Positions 50,882-60,837 of a DNA stretch of 64,000 nucleotides are shown here, one piece after another (positions within the stretch are counted from its first letter, which is position 1; every line of letters begins with the position of its first letter). The notes beneath the pieces are model-generated. The model worked only from the letters and a program-made list of their open reading frames with translations, was not told the DNA's origin and searched no databases. Position numbers and translations under genes: made by a program. The stretch is from Alphaproteobacteria bacterium (GTDB taxonomy: Bacteria; Pseudomonadota; Alphaproteobacteria; UBA8366; GCA-2717185): assembly GCA_040905865.1 (NCBI GenBank), contig JBBDQU010000074.1:124001-188000 (forward strand). The letters are read 5' to 3'.

Positions 50882-52039
50882 TCAGACTGTCGTGGCAGCC
50901 TCGAGAAATTCTTCATAGGCCCAATCGAGCCACGGCGTCAGCGCCGCCATATCGGCGCTTTCCACAGTCGCGCCGCCCCAGATCCGCAGCCCCGGAGGCG
51001 CATCCCGGTATGCACCGATATCGTAGGCCACACCGACTTCATCAAGGCGCTGCGCGATGCGCTTTGGCGCCCCTGCCAGGGCATTCGCATCGAGCGGCAC
51101 GTTTTCCGACAATGCAAGACAGATGGACGTGCAGGATCGTGTGACCGGTTCCCTGGCCAGGAATTCGATCCAGTCACGTGACGCAACCCACTTGTCGATC
51201 ACATCGAAATTTGCATTGCATCGCGCGATCAGGGCATCAAGGCCGCCAATGGATTCAGCCCATTTCAATGTATCGATACAATCCTCCACCGCCAGCATCG
51301 ACGGCGTATTGATCGTCAACCCCTTGAAGGGACCCTCTTCCAGCTTGCCGCCCTTGGTCAGGCGGAAGATTTTTGGCAGGGGACGGGGCGGCACAAAGGA
51401 TTCGAGCCGTTCGACCGCGCGTGGCGACAGCACCAGCATGCCATGCGCCGCTTCGCCACCAAGCACCTTCTGCCAGGACCACGTCGCGATATCGATCTTT
51501 TCCCACGGAATTTCCATCGCGAATACCGCCGATGTTGCGTCACAGAAAGTCAGGCCCTTGCGGTCGGCGGGGATCCAGTCGCCATTCGGCACACGCACGC
51601 CGCTGGTCGTTCCGTTCCACGTAAAAACCACGTCGCGGTCGAAATCAACCTGGCCGAGGTCGGGCAACAGCCCGTATTCGGCCTTGAGGGCGCGGACATC
51701 CTGCAGCTTCAACTGGTTCGACACATCGTTGACCCAGCCGGCGCCAAATGATTCCCAGGCCAGCATATCGACGCCGCGCGCGCCCAGCATCGTCCACATG
51801 GCCATTTCCATGGCGCCCGTGTCGGAAGCCGGCACAATTGCCAGCCGATAATCGTTCGGCAGACGCAACAGCGCACGATGGCGGTCGATGACCTCCGCCA
51901 GCCGCGCCTTGCCTTCCGTCGAGCGATGCGACCGGCCCAGAAATGCACCGGCCAGCGCCGCCGGCGTCCAGCCCGGGCGCTTGGCGCAGGGTCCTGAAGA
52001 AAAATTCGGGTTCCCTGGTCGTGTGTGCGGCATCGACAT
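50882..52039 (-). CDS. serC: Phosphoserine aminotransferase, alphaproteobacterial type
   Basis: The 385-residue PLP enzyme makes phosphoserine from phosphohydroxypyruvate. It starts [20 protein letters not shown], has [20 protein letters not shown], and the Schiff-base lysine lies in [19 protein letters not shown]. Its sequence form is the alphaproteobacterial-type SerC. ATG 52039 has AAAGGAAACGACA upstream, a clear ribosome site; in-frame upstream codons (to 52174) look like leader without homology. It is the first gene of the serC-serA run; the divergent SLC13 gene starts 214 nt away. Confidence 0.94.
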   Translation of the reverse strand: MSMPHTRPGNPNFSSGPCAKRPGWTPAALAGAFLGRSHRSTEGKARLAEVIDRHRALLRLPNDYRLAIVPASDTGAMEMAMWTMLGARGVDMLAWESFGAGWVNDVSNQLKLQDVRALKAEYGLLPDLGQVDFDRDVVFTWNGTTSGVRVPNGDWIPADRKGLTFCDATSAVFAMEIPWEKIDIATWSWQKVLGGEAAHGMLVLSPRAVERLESFVPPRPLPKIFRLTKGGKLEEGPFKGLTINTPSMLAVEDCIDTLKWAESIGGLDALIARCNANFDVIDKWVASRDWIEFLAREPVTRSCTSICLALSENVPLDANALAGAPKRIAQRLDEVGVAYDIGAYRDAPPGLRIWGGATVESADMAALTPWLDWAYEEFLEAATTV

Positions 52040-52253
52040 TGTCGTTTCCTTTCGCGAAAACAGCGACATGAAATTTCCAGATTTGCGGTAAGCCGAAGCG
52101 GCTGCGAGATTAGGGGTCACGTTCCAGACGGTCAACAGCCGGGATGTTGCGGCGCAATATTCTGCGGACGCCATCCTGTTTCAACCTTTATGTGCGTTCT
52201 GCGACATTCCGTCATAGGTTAGGGCCAGTCGTATTGAACAGGGTGCCAATCCC

Positions 52254-54035
52254 GTGACAACCGAACAAATATACATTCTGGTCGTATTAACCGTAACGAT
52301 GGGACTCTTCGTCTGGGGCCGCTGGCGATATGACATAGTGGCCCTGATGGCGCTGCTGGCGGTCGTGATCGGCGGCCTTGTCCCGGCTTCGGACGCCTTT
52401 GCCGGGTTCGGCCATTCCGCCGTCATTACAGTCGCCGCCGTTCTGGCAATCTCCCGGGCCATCCAGAATTCCGGACTGGTCGCCTGGCTGGCGCGCGGCC
52501 TGGACCGCAGCGGCAAGGATCCGACCATGCAAACCGGGGCTGTCGTAACCCTCGTCGCGGCGCTGTCGGGCTTCATGAATAATGTCGGTGCGCTGGCGCT
52601 GCTGTTGCCGGTTGTGATCCGGACGGCACGGAATGCCGACCGGTCGCCGGCCACGTTGCTGATGCCGCTGTCATTCGGCTCGCTGCTGGGCGGACTGATC
52701 ACGCTGATCGGCACGCCGCCGAATATCATCATCGCAACCTTTCGCGCGCAATCCGCCGGTGCGCCATTCGGCATGTTCGACTTTGCCCCCGTGGGGATCA
52801 TCATTGCCATTGTCGGCACCGTTTTCATCGCCGTGATCGGCTGGCGGCTGATTCCCGCGCGGGAAACCGGCGGCGGCGAAGGCGAAATGTTCCAGATTGC
52901 CGACTACATCACCGAAGTGGTGGTAACCGAGGAATCGAAAGTCGAAGGGGCGACAATCGCAGAATTGCTTGAACCGGCCGGACAGGGGGAAATCATTGTT
53001 GTCGCCCTTCAACGGGGTGGCCGGCGCCGGCCGCGACCCAGCCGATACGAACGATTGCAGGCCGATGACCATCTGATGCTCGAAGGCAGTGCGGAGGCAA
53101 TCGAAACCGTCATTCACGAAGCCAGGCTGAAACTGGAAGGCACGGCAACCCTCAAGCCCGAAGAACTCGAAACCGAGGACATTTCCCTGATCGAGGCGGT
53201 GGTGACACCGACATCTCAACTCCCCGGACGGACCGTGGCGCAATCGATGCTGGACCGGCGATACGGGGTCAACCTTCTGGCGCTTGCCCGACAGGGACGT
53301 CCCGTGCGGGAAAACCTGCGTCGCGTGCAGCTTCAGGCCGGCGATGTCCTGTTGCTGCAGGGCAACTCGGACGCCATGCGGGAATCCCTGCACGCCATGG
53401 GGTGCCTGCCCCTGGCGGAACGGGACCTCGGGCTGCATCGGACACCCAGCCCCCTGCCCCTCATCATTTTCGCCGCCGCTATCGCACTCGGCGTCTTCGG
53501 ACTGCTGTCCATCCCGGTCGCTTTCACCGCCGCGGTCGTGGCCCTGATCCTGACGCGCTGTCTGACTCTGCGCGACCTGTACGCCAGCGTTGACTGGCCT
53601 GTCATTGTCCTGCTGGCGGCCATGGTGCCGGTGGGCATGGCGGTCGAATCATCCGGTGCTACCGATCTGATCGTCGGCGGCATCGCCGGCCTGTCGGATA
53701 TCCTGCCACCGTGGTCGATCGTCCTGATCGTCCTGGTTACGGCGATGGTCCTATCGGACATAGTGAACAACGCTGCGACGGCAGTATTGATGGCGCCCCT
53801 GGCAATTGGCATCGCGAACCATATGCAGGTCAGCGCCGACCCCCTGCTGATGGCCGTCGCCATCGGTAGTTCCTGTGCCTTCCTGACGCCCATCGGACAC
53901 CAATCCAACGTTCTGGTCATGGGACCGGCGGGATACCGGTTTGGCGATTACTGGAGAATGGGCCTGCCGCTGGAGATACTGATCGTCGTCGTCGCCGTAC
54001 CCGCAATCCTCTGGGTCTGGCCGCTACAGGGATAA
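52254..54035 (+). CDS. SLC13/DASS-family permease with RCK_C (TrkA-C) domains
   Basis: The 593-residue inner-membrane carrier has two membrane blocks. Between them (about residues 205-385) lie two TrkA-C domains, seen in EESKVEGATIAELL and LPGRTVAQSML. Family motifs are GFMNNVGALALLLPV and the following LIGTPPNIIIATF in the first half, and DIVNNAATAVLMAPLAIG plus IGHQSNVLVMGPAGY in the second. Transport of anions (sulfate, dicarboxylates) is likely; the ligand is unclear. The predicted start is GTG at 52254, within a GGGTGCCAATCCCGTG context lacking a strong ribosome site. It is convergent with the paralogous gene, 6 nt between stops. Confidence 0.87.
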   Translation: MTTEQIYILVVLTVTMGLFVWGRWRYDIVALMALLAVVIGGLVPASDAFAGFGHSAVITVAAVLAISRAIQNSGLVAWLARGLDRSGKDPTMQTGAVVTLVAALSGFMNNVGALALLLPVVIRTARNADRSPATLLMPLSFGSLLGGLITLIGTPPNIIIATFRAQSAGAPFGMFDFAPVGIIIAIVGTVFIAVIGWRLIPARETGGGEGEMFQIADYITEVVVTEESKVEGATIAELLEPAGQGEIIVVALQRGGRRRPRPSRYERLQADDHLMLEGSAEAIETVIHEARLKLEGTATLKPEELETEDISLIEAVVTPTSQLPGRTVAQSMLDRRYGVNLLALARQGRPVRENLRRVQLQAGDVLLLQGNSDAMRESLHAMGCLPLAERDLGLHRTPSPLPLIIFAAAIALGVFGLLSIPVAFTAAVVALILTRCLTLRDLYASVDWPVIVLLAAMVPVGMAVESSGATDLIVGGIAGLSDILPPWSIVLIVLVTAMVLSDIVNNAATAVLMAPLAIGIANHMQVSADPLLMAVAIGSSCAFLTPIGHQSNVLVMGPAGYRFGDYWRMGLPLEILIVVVAVPAILWVWPLQG

Positions 54036-54041
54036 CCAGGC

Positions 54042-55871
54042 TTACAGCCCATAGAACCAGGGCGCGAACAGGCTGAATACGACCCACAGCAGCCCGACCA
54101 GGGGCAGGCCGGCCTTCGCGAAATCGATGAACCGGTATCCCGCCGGCCCCATCACCAGCAGGTTGGTCTGATACCCGACCGGCGACGCGAAGGAACAGTT
54201 CGCGGCGAAGACGACGGCGACGGCGAATGGCTCGACCGGCGCGCCGACCGCCTTGGCGACCCCGACGGCTATAGGCGTGAACAGGACCGCCGTCGCCTTG
54301 GTGCTGAGAACGTTGGATAGCAAGGCCACCAGCAGGAAGAAGGCGGAAAGGACGATAGGGATCGACGAATTCCCGACAACCGCCAGCATCGCTTCCGCCA
54401 TGAAATCGGCGCCGCCGGTTTCCTGCATGGCCGCCCCGAGCGCCAGCGCCGATGCGATCAGCATCACAAGCTGCCGGTCCAGCGCCCGCATTGCGTCGCG
54501 AACCTGCAACACGCCTGTCGCGACCATGGCGACGGCGCCCGTCAGCGCCGCGACGGAAATCGGAACCAATCCGGTCGCCGCGGAAGCCACAACGGCAAGA
54601 AAGATCAGGCCGGCCCGCACTGCGTGATGAACCGCCGGAATTTCCTCCGCCGACCATTCCAGCAGCACCGCATCGTGATCCCCGCGCAACTTGCGGATAT
54701 CGCGCAGTTGGCCCTGAACAAGAAGCGTATCGCCTGCTTCCATACGAATTTCGGTCAGTCGCTGCCGCAACAGACGGCCCCGCCGCTGTATCCCGACGAC
54801 AATGCAGTGATGGCGGTAACGGAAACCGAATTCTTCGAGTGTGCGGCCGGTCATGGCGGACCCGGGCGGCACCATGACATCGGCGACGACCTGCCCGCCG
54901 ATCAGCCAGCGTTCCGGCGATTCGACCTGGTCATCGAGGCGCGGATGCATTGCCGCCGGATCGGCTTTCATGGCGTCGACCAGCGCGTCCCGCGTCGCCG
55001 CTACGACAATGACATCCTTATCCTGCAACCGGACATCCATATACGGGGACTCGAATGCGTGCTCACCCCGCTGAACCGTCAGGACCCTCATATCCGGCAG
55101 GTTTTCCAGTTTGCCGGAAGTGAATTCCGCTCCGACCAGGTGAGATTTCGGCGTAATCGTGATCTGCGCAATGAACTGTCGGTTATCCTGCGCCAGACCT
55201 TCGGCAATATCCTCGTTTTCCGGCAGCAGTCGGGGCGCGACGAACAGGAGATACAGCAACCCGGCGGCAGCGAGGACAATGCCCGGAATGGAAAAATCGA
55301 AAAACCCGAACGGGGCTTCGCCCAGTTGGACCAGGGCACTTGATACCAGAAGGTTTGTGGACGACCCGATCAGCGTCGTCATACCGCCCAGCATGGCCGC
55401 GAAGCTGAGCGGCATCAGCAGGTGGCTGGGACGCCTGCCCAGACGCTTGGCAATGGCCTGCATGATCGGAATGAAAATAACGACTACGGGGATATTGTTC
55501 ATCACTGCGCTGACGGCCATAACCGTCGTCAGCGCCATCGTCACGGTCAGCCAGGGGCTGCCACGCCCCGCCGCCAGGACCGTGGCAGCCCCCTTGTCCA
55601 GTGCCCCGGTGCGCTCCAGCGCGTCGCCGATGACGAGCAGCCCCAGCACGGCAAACAGGGCCGGGTTTGCGAAACCGGACAACAGGCGCACCGCATCCAG
55701 CCGGTTGGCGCCGTCATCCCCCGGGACCGGCAGCAGATGGAACATGATCAATAAGGCGCAAAGGACGCCGAGTGACGTCACCTCCAGCGGCAGCTTTTCC
55801 GTCGCGTAAAGAACCAGCGACCCCGCGATCAACGCGAATACCGCCAGCATCTGAATTGTCGCGATTTCCAT
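54042..55871 (-). CDS. SLC13/DASS-family permease with RCK_C (TrkA-C) domains
   Basis: The 609-residue paralog of the convergent gene has the same architecture: membrane segments, two TrkA-C domains (seen in SHLVGAEFTSGKLENL and PGSAMTGRTLEEFGFRYRHH), then a second membrane block. Key motifs are AVMNNIPVVVIFIPIM, LIGSSTNLLVSSALV, SNVLSTKATAVLFTPIAVG and SPVGYQTNLLVMGPAGY. It likely transports a divalent organic or inorganic anion. It is 51 nt downstream of the EamA gene and with ttuC forms a same-strand trio, which suggests import of tartrate or a similar acid; this is inference from context. Confidence 0.87.
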   Translation of the reverse strand: MEIATIQMLAVFALIAGSLVLYATEKLPLEVTSLGVLCALLIMFHLLPVPGDDGANRLDAVRLLSGFANPALFAVLGLLVIGDALERTGALDKGAATVLAAGRGSPWLTVTMALTTVMAVSAVMNNIPVVVIFIPIMQAIAKRLGRRPSHLLMPLSFAAMLGGMTTLIGSSTNLLVSSALVQLGEAPFGFFDFSIPGIVLAAAGLLYLLFVAPRLLPENEDIAEGLAQDNRQFIAQITITPKSHLVGAEFTSGKLENLPDMRVLTVQRGEHAFESPYMDVRLQDKDVIVVAATRDALVDAMKADPAAMHPRLDDQVESPERWLIGGQVVADVMVPPGSAMTGRTLEEFGFRYRHHCIVVGIQRRGRLLRQRLTEIRMEAGDTLLVQGQLRDIRKLRGDHDAVLLEWSAEEIPAVHHAVRAGLIFLAVVASAATGLVPISVAALTGAVAMVATGVLQVRDAMRALDRQLVMLIASALALGAAMQETGGADFMAEAMLAVVGNSSIPIVLSAFFLLVALLSNVLSTKATAVLFTPIAVGVAKAVGAPVEPFAVAVVFAANCSFASPVGYQTNLLVMGPAGYRFIDFAKAGLPLVGLLWVVFSLFAPWFYGL

Positions 55872-55922
55872 TATCTTCCCGCCAATGACAACCCACGGAA
55901 CAGCATTTTATATGTACGCTTA

Positions 55923-56855
55923 TTAATTGGTTCGATTTTTGCCATCGCCCTCATAGGCGATGGCTGGCCGTTTCTTCAGCTTGCTTTCGCGATAGGCAAT
56001 ATAGGTTGCGCTGACGAAAATCATACCGCCGCCCAGGAGCGTCATCGCGTCGGGATGTTCCGCAAACAGGAAGAATCCGAACGCCGTCGCCCAGATCAGC
56101 TTGAAAAAATCAATCGGCATGACGACGGCGGTCTCAGCCAGCCGCAATGCCTGGGTGACGCTGAGCTGCGTCACCGTGCCAAAGGCCGCGATCAGCAGCA
56201 GCCACAGGTAATGATGAGGTTCCGGCCACAACCAGACCGTGGTCGCGGGCACGAACGACAACACCGTCATGACCAGCGCAAGATAGAATGTGATCGTATG
56301 ACTGGACTCGGTGCGCCCCAGTATGCGCGTCACGATGATCGCGGCGCCCCAGGCAAGGGCTGAAAACAGCGTCAGCACCGATCCCAGATCGAGTTCGACG
56401 ATTCCGGGCCGCAGAATCACCAGCGTCCCGGCGAACCCGACGACAATGGCGGCCCAACGCCGGATTCGCACAACCTCGCCCAGGAAGAATATCGCCAGGA
56501 TCGTGGCGAAGAGCGGCGCGGTAAAGGACAGCGCCGTTACCTGCGCCAGCGGCGAGATGCTAAGGGCGGTGAAGAAGGCCAGCATCGAACTGGTGGTCAG
56601 CGCCCCCCGCAACAGGTGCAGCCAGGGATGGCTCGTGCGCAGCGGCGCGATGCCGAGACGAAGCAGCGGGACGGCAAGGAAGACCAGGGCGAACGAGTTC
56701 CGGAAGAAGGCCAGTTCGAACGGCTCCAGTGCGGCGCTCATATGCCGGACCGTCGCATGCATACAGACGCCGGTGACTGTTCCCACGAACATGAACATCA
56801 TCCCGCGCAGACCGGCGGGCAAACTGGCAAACAGCGTGCGCGTGGCGTTTACCAA
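55923..56855 (-). CDS. EamA/DMT superfamily transporter
   Basis: The 310-residue membrane protein has ten hydrophobic segments in two repeated EamA units: FELAFFRNSFALVFLAVPLLRL in the first and SSHTITFYLALVMTVLSFVP then TQALRLAETAVVMPIDFFKL in the second. A short basic C-terminus (YRESKLKKRPAIAYE) is cytoplasmic. EamA proteins export metabolites; the ligand is not inferable. It sits between ttuC (25 nt upstream) and the SLC13 gene. Confidence 0.88.
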   Translation of the reverse strand: MVNATRTLFASLPAGLRGMMFMFVGTVTGVCMHATVRHMSAALEPFELAFFRNSFALVFLAVPLLRLGIAPLRTSHPWLHLLRGALTTSSMLAFFTALSISPLAQVTALSFTAPLFATILAIFFLGEVVRIRRWAAIVVGFAGTLVILRPGIVELDLGSVLTLFSALAWGAAIIVTRILGRTESSHTITFYLALVMTVLSFVPATTVWLWPEPHHYLWLLLIAAFGTVTQLSVTQALRLAETAVVMPIDFFKLIWATAFGFFLFAEHPDAMTLLGGGMIFVSATYIAYRESKLKKRPAIAYEGDGKNRTN

Positions 56856-56880
56856 AGGCAGCTCCGCGCAGGCCGGATCG

Positions 56881-57945
56881 TCAACCGATAGCCGCTACGA
56901 TGGCGTCGCCCAGTTCGGATGTCGTCGCCTTGCCGCCCATATCCCGCGTCTTGGGGGCACCGGGATCGGACAGCACCGCTTCGATGGCGTTGTATATCGC
57001 CGCCCCGGCCTTTGGCGCGCCGACATGCTCCAGCAAGAGCGCGGCCGACCAGATCTGGCCGATCGGATTGGCGATACCCTTGCCGGCAATGTCGGGCGCG
57101 GAGCCGTGCACGGGTTCGAACATGGACGGAAACTCGCGCGCCGGGTTAATATTGGCGGAGGGCGCGACGGCAATTGTTCCGGTAACGCCCGGTCCCAGAT
57201 CCGACAGAATATCCCCGAACAGATTGCTGCCGACGACGACGTCGAACCAGTCCGGATGCTGTACGAAATGGGCGCACAGGATGTCGATATGGTACTGGTC
57301 CGTCTTCACTTCCGGATAATCGGAGGAGAGCAGCTTGAACCGTTCATCCCAGTACGGCATCGTGTGCATGATGCCGTTGGACTTGGTCGCCGAAGTCAGG
57401 TGCTTTTTCTTGCGGCTCGCCGCCAGATCGAAGGCGTAGCGCATGATCCGGTCAACGCCCTGGCGGGTAAAGATGTTTTCCTGAAGCACGAATTCCTGCG
57501 GCGTGCCTTCATACATGCGGCCGCCTATTTCCGAATATTCGCCTTCGTTATTTTCACGGACAACGAAAAAATCGATATCGCCGGGTTTGTAACCATGCAC
57601 CGGCGGCGTAATGCCGGGCAGCAGGCGGACCGGCCGTAAGTTCACATATTGCTGGAATTCCCGCCGGATCGGTATCAGCAGGCCCCAAAGCGAAATATGA
57701 TCGGGAACACCCGGAAAGCCCACCGCACCCAGGAAAATGGCGTCATGATCGCGAAGCTGGTCCAGGCCGTCTTCAGGCATCATCCGACCGGTTTTGGCAT
57801 AGGTCTCGCAACTCCAGTCATAATGGTCGAACGCCAGTTCGAAGCCGCATTTCCGGCTCGCGGCTTCCAGCGCCTTGATGCCTTCAGGCACCGTTTCGTT
57901 CCCGATACCGTCTCCTGGAATCACAGCGATCCTGAATCGTGCCAT
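56881..57945 (-). CDS. ttuC: Tartrate dehydrogenase/decarboxylase-like (isopropylmalate dehydrogenase family)
   Basis: The 354-residue beta-decarboxylating dehydrogenase is of the TtuC branch. It begins RIAVIPGDGIGNETVPEGIK, has LRPVRLLPGITPPVHGYKPG, and the active-site segments VVRENNEGEYSEIGGRMYEG and DRIMRYAFDLAASRKKKHL. The metal-binding region VVVGSNLFGDILSDLGPGVTG follows. TtuC oxidises tartrate to oxaloglycolate and decarboxylates malate-type substrates with NAD+ and Mn2+. Substrate preference versus D-malate cannot be told from sequence. It heads a same-strand run with EamA and SLC13 genes. Confidence 0.9.
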   Translation of the reverse strand: MARFRIAVIPGDGIGNETVPEGIKALEAASRKCGFELAFDHYDWSCETYAKTGRMMPEDGLDQLRDHDAIFLGAVGFPGVPDHISLWGLLIPIRREFQQYVNLRPVRLLPGITPPVHGYKPGDIDFFVVRENNEGEYSEIGGRMYEGTPQEFVLQENIFTRQGVDRIMRYAFDLAASRKKKHLTSATKSNGIMHTMPYWDERFKLLSSDYPEVKTDQYHIDILCAHFVQHPDWFDVVVGSNLFGDILSDLGPGVTGTIAVAPSANINPAREFPSMFEPVHGSAPDIAGKGIANPIGQIWSAALLLEHVGAPKAGAAIYNAIEAVLSDPGAPKTRDMGGKATTSELGDAIVAAIG

Positions 57946-58039
57946 GTCAGACCTCCCGATTTAAAAAACTGGCGGACACTAACCACTAGTCCGGAAAGAA
58001 GAAAGCCCCAACTTACGCCATTTAAATACACCTGGCTTC

Positions 58040-58067
58040 TTTACAGCCCGGCCGAAAACGCTATGGT
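58040..58067 (+). promoter_or_regulatory. Candidate promoter of the DUF3126 gene
   Basis: TTTACA (58040-58045, 5/6) and TATGGT (58062-58067, 4/6) are separated by 16 nt. Transcription starting near 58074 would leave about 29 nt before the GTG at 58103 but only 8 nt before the alternative ATG at 58082, which favours the GTG start. Confidence 0.35.
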
Positions 58068-58102
58068 CCCATCGTCTCCAAATGCAAGCCAAGGAAGCTG
58101 TC

Positions 58103-58333
58103 GTGAAACGATCAGAACTCCTCAGTGTCGAAAAATACCTGCGCCGCAAGTTCCGCAACAATGCCATCACGCTGAAGGAACAGAAAGACGGTTCGTGCGA
58201 AGTCCTGATCGACGATGAATTTATCGGCGTCCTCTTCCGCGACGAAGAGGATGGCGAGCTCTCCTATGCCTTTAACATGGCGATCCTCGATATCGACCTC
58301 GAAGACGGGACGGATATCCCGGTTCCCAACTAG
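58103..58333 (+). CDS. DUF3126 family protein
   Basis: The 76-residue acidic protein is typical of alphaproteobacterial DUF3126, with EKYLRRKFRNNAITLKEQKD, VLIDDEFIGVLFRDEEDGEL and SYAFNMAILDIDLE. The role is unknown. I chose GTG 58103 (MKRSELLSVEK) because AAGGAA lies 7 nt upstream and family members begin just before the EKYLR helix. ATG 58082 has no ribosome site and would add seven residues. It is followed at 20 nt by the Sua5-type gene, probably in an operon. Confidence 0.88.
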   Translation: MKRSELLSVEKYLRRKFRNNAITLKEQKDGSCEVLIDDEFIGVLFRDEEDGELSYAFNMAILDIDLEDGTDIPVPN

Positions 58334-58353
58334 GACGCTTCCACAGCCCGATC

Positions 58354-59301
58354 ATGGCGCGTGTCCTCCCCCTTACGCCTGAGAACATCGCGGAAGCCGC
58401 CAGGGCACTGAAGGCCGGTGAACTGGTGGCGTTTCCGTCAGAAACCGTTTACGGGCTGGGCGCCGACGCGACCAACGACCGGGCGGTGGCGGCGATATTT
58501 GCCGCCAAGGGCCGGCCCCGGTTCAATCCCCTGATCGTCCATGTTCCGGATGCCGAAGCGGCCCGCCACATCGCGGCTTTGCCACCGGTTGCGGAGCGTC
58601 TGGCCGCCCGTTTCTGGCCCGGCGCATTGAGCCTGGTTGCGCCCCGGCGAGCCGCTTCCGGCCTGTCGCTTCTGGTCAGTGCGGGCCTTGATACCGTCGC
58701 AATCCGTGTACCCGCACATGAAGGCGCGCGGTCCCTGTTGCGCGTGGCGGGTATACCCGTCGCCGCACCCAGCGCCAATGTCTCCGGCCGGATCAGTTCG
58801 ACGACAGCGCAGCATGTCGTGGCGGAACTCGGCGACCATGTCGCCATTATCCTGGACGGCGGTCCCTGCGCGATTGGCCTGGAATCGACCGTGCTCGACA
58901 CCACCGGTACGCCCCCGGCCCTGCTACGCGGCGGCGGCGTCACGGCCGAAGACGTCGAGTCGTTTCTGGGCCTCACCCTGATGCTCGCCGGCAGCGAAGA
59001 CAATGCGCCGAAATCACCCGGCATGCTGACAAGTCATTATGCGCCTGCCCGACACCTGCGAATGAACGCGGTGACCGCGGCCTCCGGCGAGGCGCTGCTG
59101 GGTTTTGGCCCGGCGCCGGAAGCCGTGAAAAACCTCAGCGTCACCGGAGACCTGACCGAAGCGGCCGCGAACCTGTTCGCCAGCCTGCGCCTGCTCGATA
59201 CGCCGCCCTGGACCGGTATCGCGGTCATGAAAATTCCGGAAACCGGCCTGGGCCGGGCCATCAATGACCGGCTGCGGCGGGCCGCCGCGCCACGCGGCTG
59301 A
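58354..59301 (+). CDS. sua5: L-threonylcarbamoyladenylate synthase (Sua5/TsaC type)
   Basis: The 315-residue enzyme makes threonylcarbamoyl-AMP from threonine, bicarbonate and ATP for tRNA t6A37. The YrdC domain has FPSETVYGLGADATND (28-43) and AAKGRPRFNPLIVHV (50-64). Later segments are AAPSANVSGRISSTTAQHV and DGGPCAIGLESTVLD. The C-terminal part (SPGMLTSHYAPARHLRMN) is the extra Sua5 domain missing in short TsaC proteins. It is essential in most bacteria. ATG 58354 is 20 nt after the DUF3126 stop. Confidence 0.94.
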   Translation: MARVLPLTPENIAEAARALKAGELVAFPSETVYGLGADATNDRAVAAIFAAKGRPRFNPLIVHVPDAEAARHIAALPPVAERLAARFWPGALSLVAPRRAASGLSLLVSAGLDTVAIRVPAHEGARSLLRVAGIPVAAPSANVSGRISSTTAQHVVAELGDHVAIILDGGPCAIGLESTVLDTTGTPPALLRGGGVTAEDVESFLGLTLMLAGSEDNAPKSPGMLTSHYAPARHLRMNAVTAASGEALLGFGPAPEAVKNLSVTGDLTEAAANLFASLRLLDTPPWTGIAVMKIPETGLGRAINDRLRRAAAPRG

Positions 59302-59375
59302 TCCGGACCCTGTTTGCCGCTTCTTGCGGCGAACGTGGCGATGCAATACATCCCGCTTTGCAGGAAGGAACCAGC

Positions 59376-60809
59376 ATGTCCCCTGAGGACACATTATCGC
59401 TACGCGCGGCCGCACTGGCCCGGATCAGGCAGATCGTCGGTCCGAACGGGTGGCATGACACGCCAGCCGATATAGCGCCTTATCTCGCCGAGCAACGCGG
59501 CATGTTCCATGGCGACTGCAAGCTTGTGGTGCGCCCGGCCAGCACCAACGACGTCGCCGCCGTGGTGTCGGCCTGCGCCGAAACAGGTATTGCCATCGTG
59601 CCGCAGGGCGGCAATACCGGCCTGGTCGGCGGCGGCATCCCGATGGCCGCGGACGCCGCGATCATTCTCAGCCTTGGCCGCATGAACCGGATCCGTGAAA
59701 TCGATCCCCTGAACGCGACGATTACCGTGGAAGCCGGCTGTATTCTGGCCAATATTCAGGCGGCGGCCGCGGCCGAGGACCGGCTGTTCCCCTTGAGCCT
59801 CAGCGCCGAAGGCAGTTGCCAGATCGGCGGCAACCTTTCCACCAATGCCGGCGGCGTCAATGTGCTGCGCTACGGCAACGCCCGCGATCTTGTGCTGGGC
59901 CTCGAAGTTGTCCTGCCCGACGGCCGGGTCTGGAACGGATTGAAACGGCTGCGCAAGGACAATACGGGCTACGACCTGAAACAGCTGTATATCGGCGGCG
60001 AGGGAACGCTTGGCGTCATCACGGCGGCGGTCTGCAAGCTGTTTCCACGCCCGAAGGATGTACAGACTGCCTTTGTCGGCCTGCGCAGCCTTGATGCGTC
60101 GCTCGACCTGCTGGCGCGGGCCCGGTCCGCCAGCGGCGACCGCGTGACCAGTTTCGAACTGATCTGCCACCGGTCCTTTGCCGCGGCTGTGGCGCACATC
60201 CCCGGGATTCGCGACCCGCTGACCCGGAAGTTCGACGATTACGCCCTGTTCGAACTGTCCGGCGCCAATGCGAATGGCGACATGGCCGATGCCATGGAAA
60301 CCCTGCTGTCGGAAGCACTGGCGGCTGGTGAAATCGATGACGCCACCGTTGCACAGTCGGATGGCCAGCGCGCGGATTTCTGGCGCATCCGCGACGCGGT
60401 CGTCGAATCGCAGAAATTTCTGGGCGGCAGCATCAAGCACGACATCTCGATCGGCGTCAGCCGCGTGCCGGCGTTCATCCGCCGCACCAATGCGGCGGTG
60501 CTGGCCCTGTTACCGGGCGCCCGCCCGGTGCCTTTCGGGCATTGCGGCGACGGCAACATCCATTACAACATCTCGCAACCGCTGGACATGGACCTGGACA
60601 CGTTCCTGTCGCACCGGGAGGCGATCACGCGGAATGTCTATGACATCGTCGTCGATATGGGCGGATCGTTCAGCGCCGAACACGGCGTAGGGCAGCTCAA
60701 GCTGCGTGAAATGGCCCGCTACAAACAGCCGCTGGAACTCGACCTGATGCGCCGGGTAAAATCGGCGCTCGACCCGGACGCGATCATGAATCCGGGCAAG
60801 ATGCTGTAG
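59376..60809 (+). CDS. FAD-linked oxidase (D-2-hydroxyglutarate/D-lactate dehydrogenase, GlcD-like)
   Basis: The 477-residue flavoenzyme of the VAO/PCMH family has the FAD loop VPQGGNTGLVGGGIPM and the LSAEGSCQIGGNLSTNAGG segment. The C-terminal region GHCGDGNIHYNISQP carries the metal-binding-like histidines, and FSAEHGVGQLKLREMARYK is the active-site end seen in D-2-hydroxyglutarate dehydrogenases. It oxidises a D-2-hydroxy acid, electrons going to an acceptor flavoprotein or quinone. ATG 59376 has AGGAAGGA upstream; an alternative TTG at 59358 lacks it. It ends 28 nt before the acyl-CoA dehydrogenase gene on the same strand. Confidence 0.9.
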   Translation: MSPEDTLSLRAAALARIRQIVGPNGWHDTPADIAPYLAEQRGMFHGDCKLVVRPASTNDVAAVVSACAETGIAIVPQGGNTGLVGGGIPMAADAAIILSLGRMNRIREIDPLNATITVEAGCILANIQAAAAAEDRLFPLSLSAEGSCQIGGNLSTNAGGVNVLRYGNARDLVLGLEVVLPDGRVWNGLKRLRKDNTGYDLKQLYIGGEGTLGVITAAVCKLFPRPKDVQTAFVGLRSLDASLDLLARARSASGDRVTSFELICHRSFAAAVAHIPGIRDPLTRKFDDYALFELSGANANGDMADAMETLLSEALAAGEIDDATVAQSDGQRADFWRIRDAVVESQKFLGGSIKHDISIGVSRVPAFIRRTNAAVLALLPGARPVPFGHCGDGNIHYNISQPLDMDLDTFLSHREAITRNVYDIVVDMGGSFSAEHGVGQLKLREMARYKQPLELDLMRRVKSALDPDAIMNPGKML

Positions 60810-60837
60810 ATCGTGATTCTCGGACAACGGAATATTC

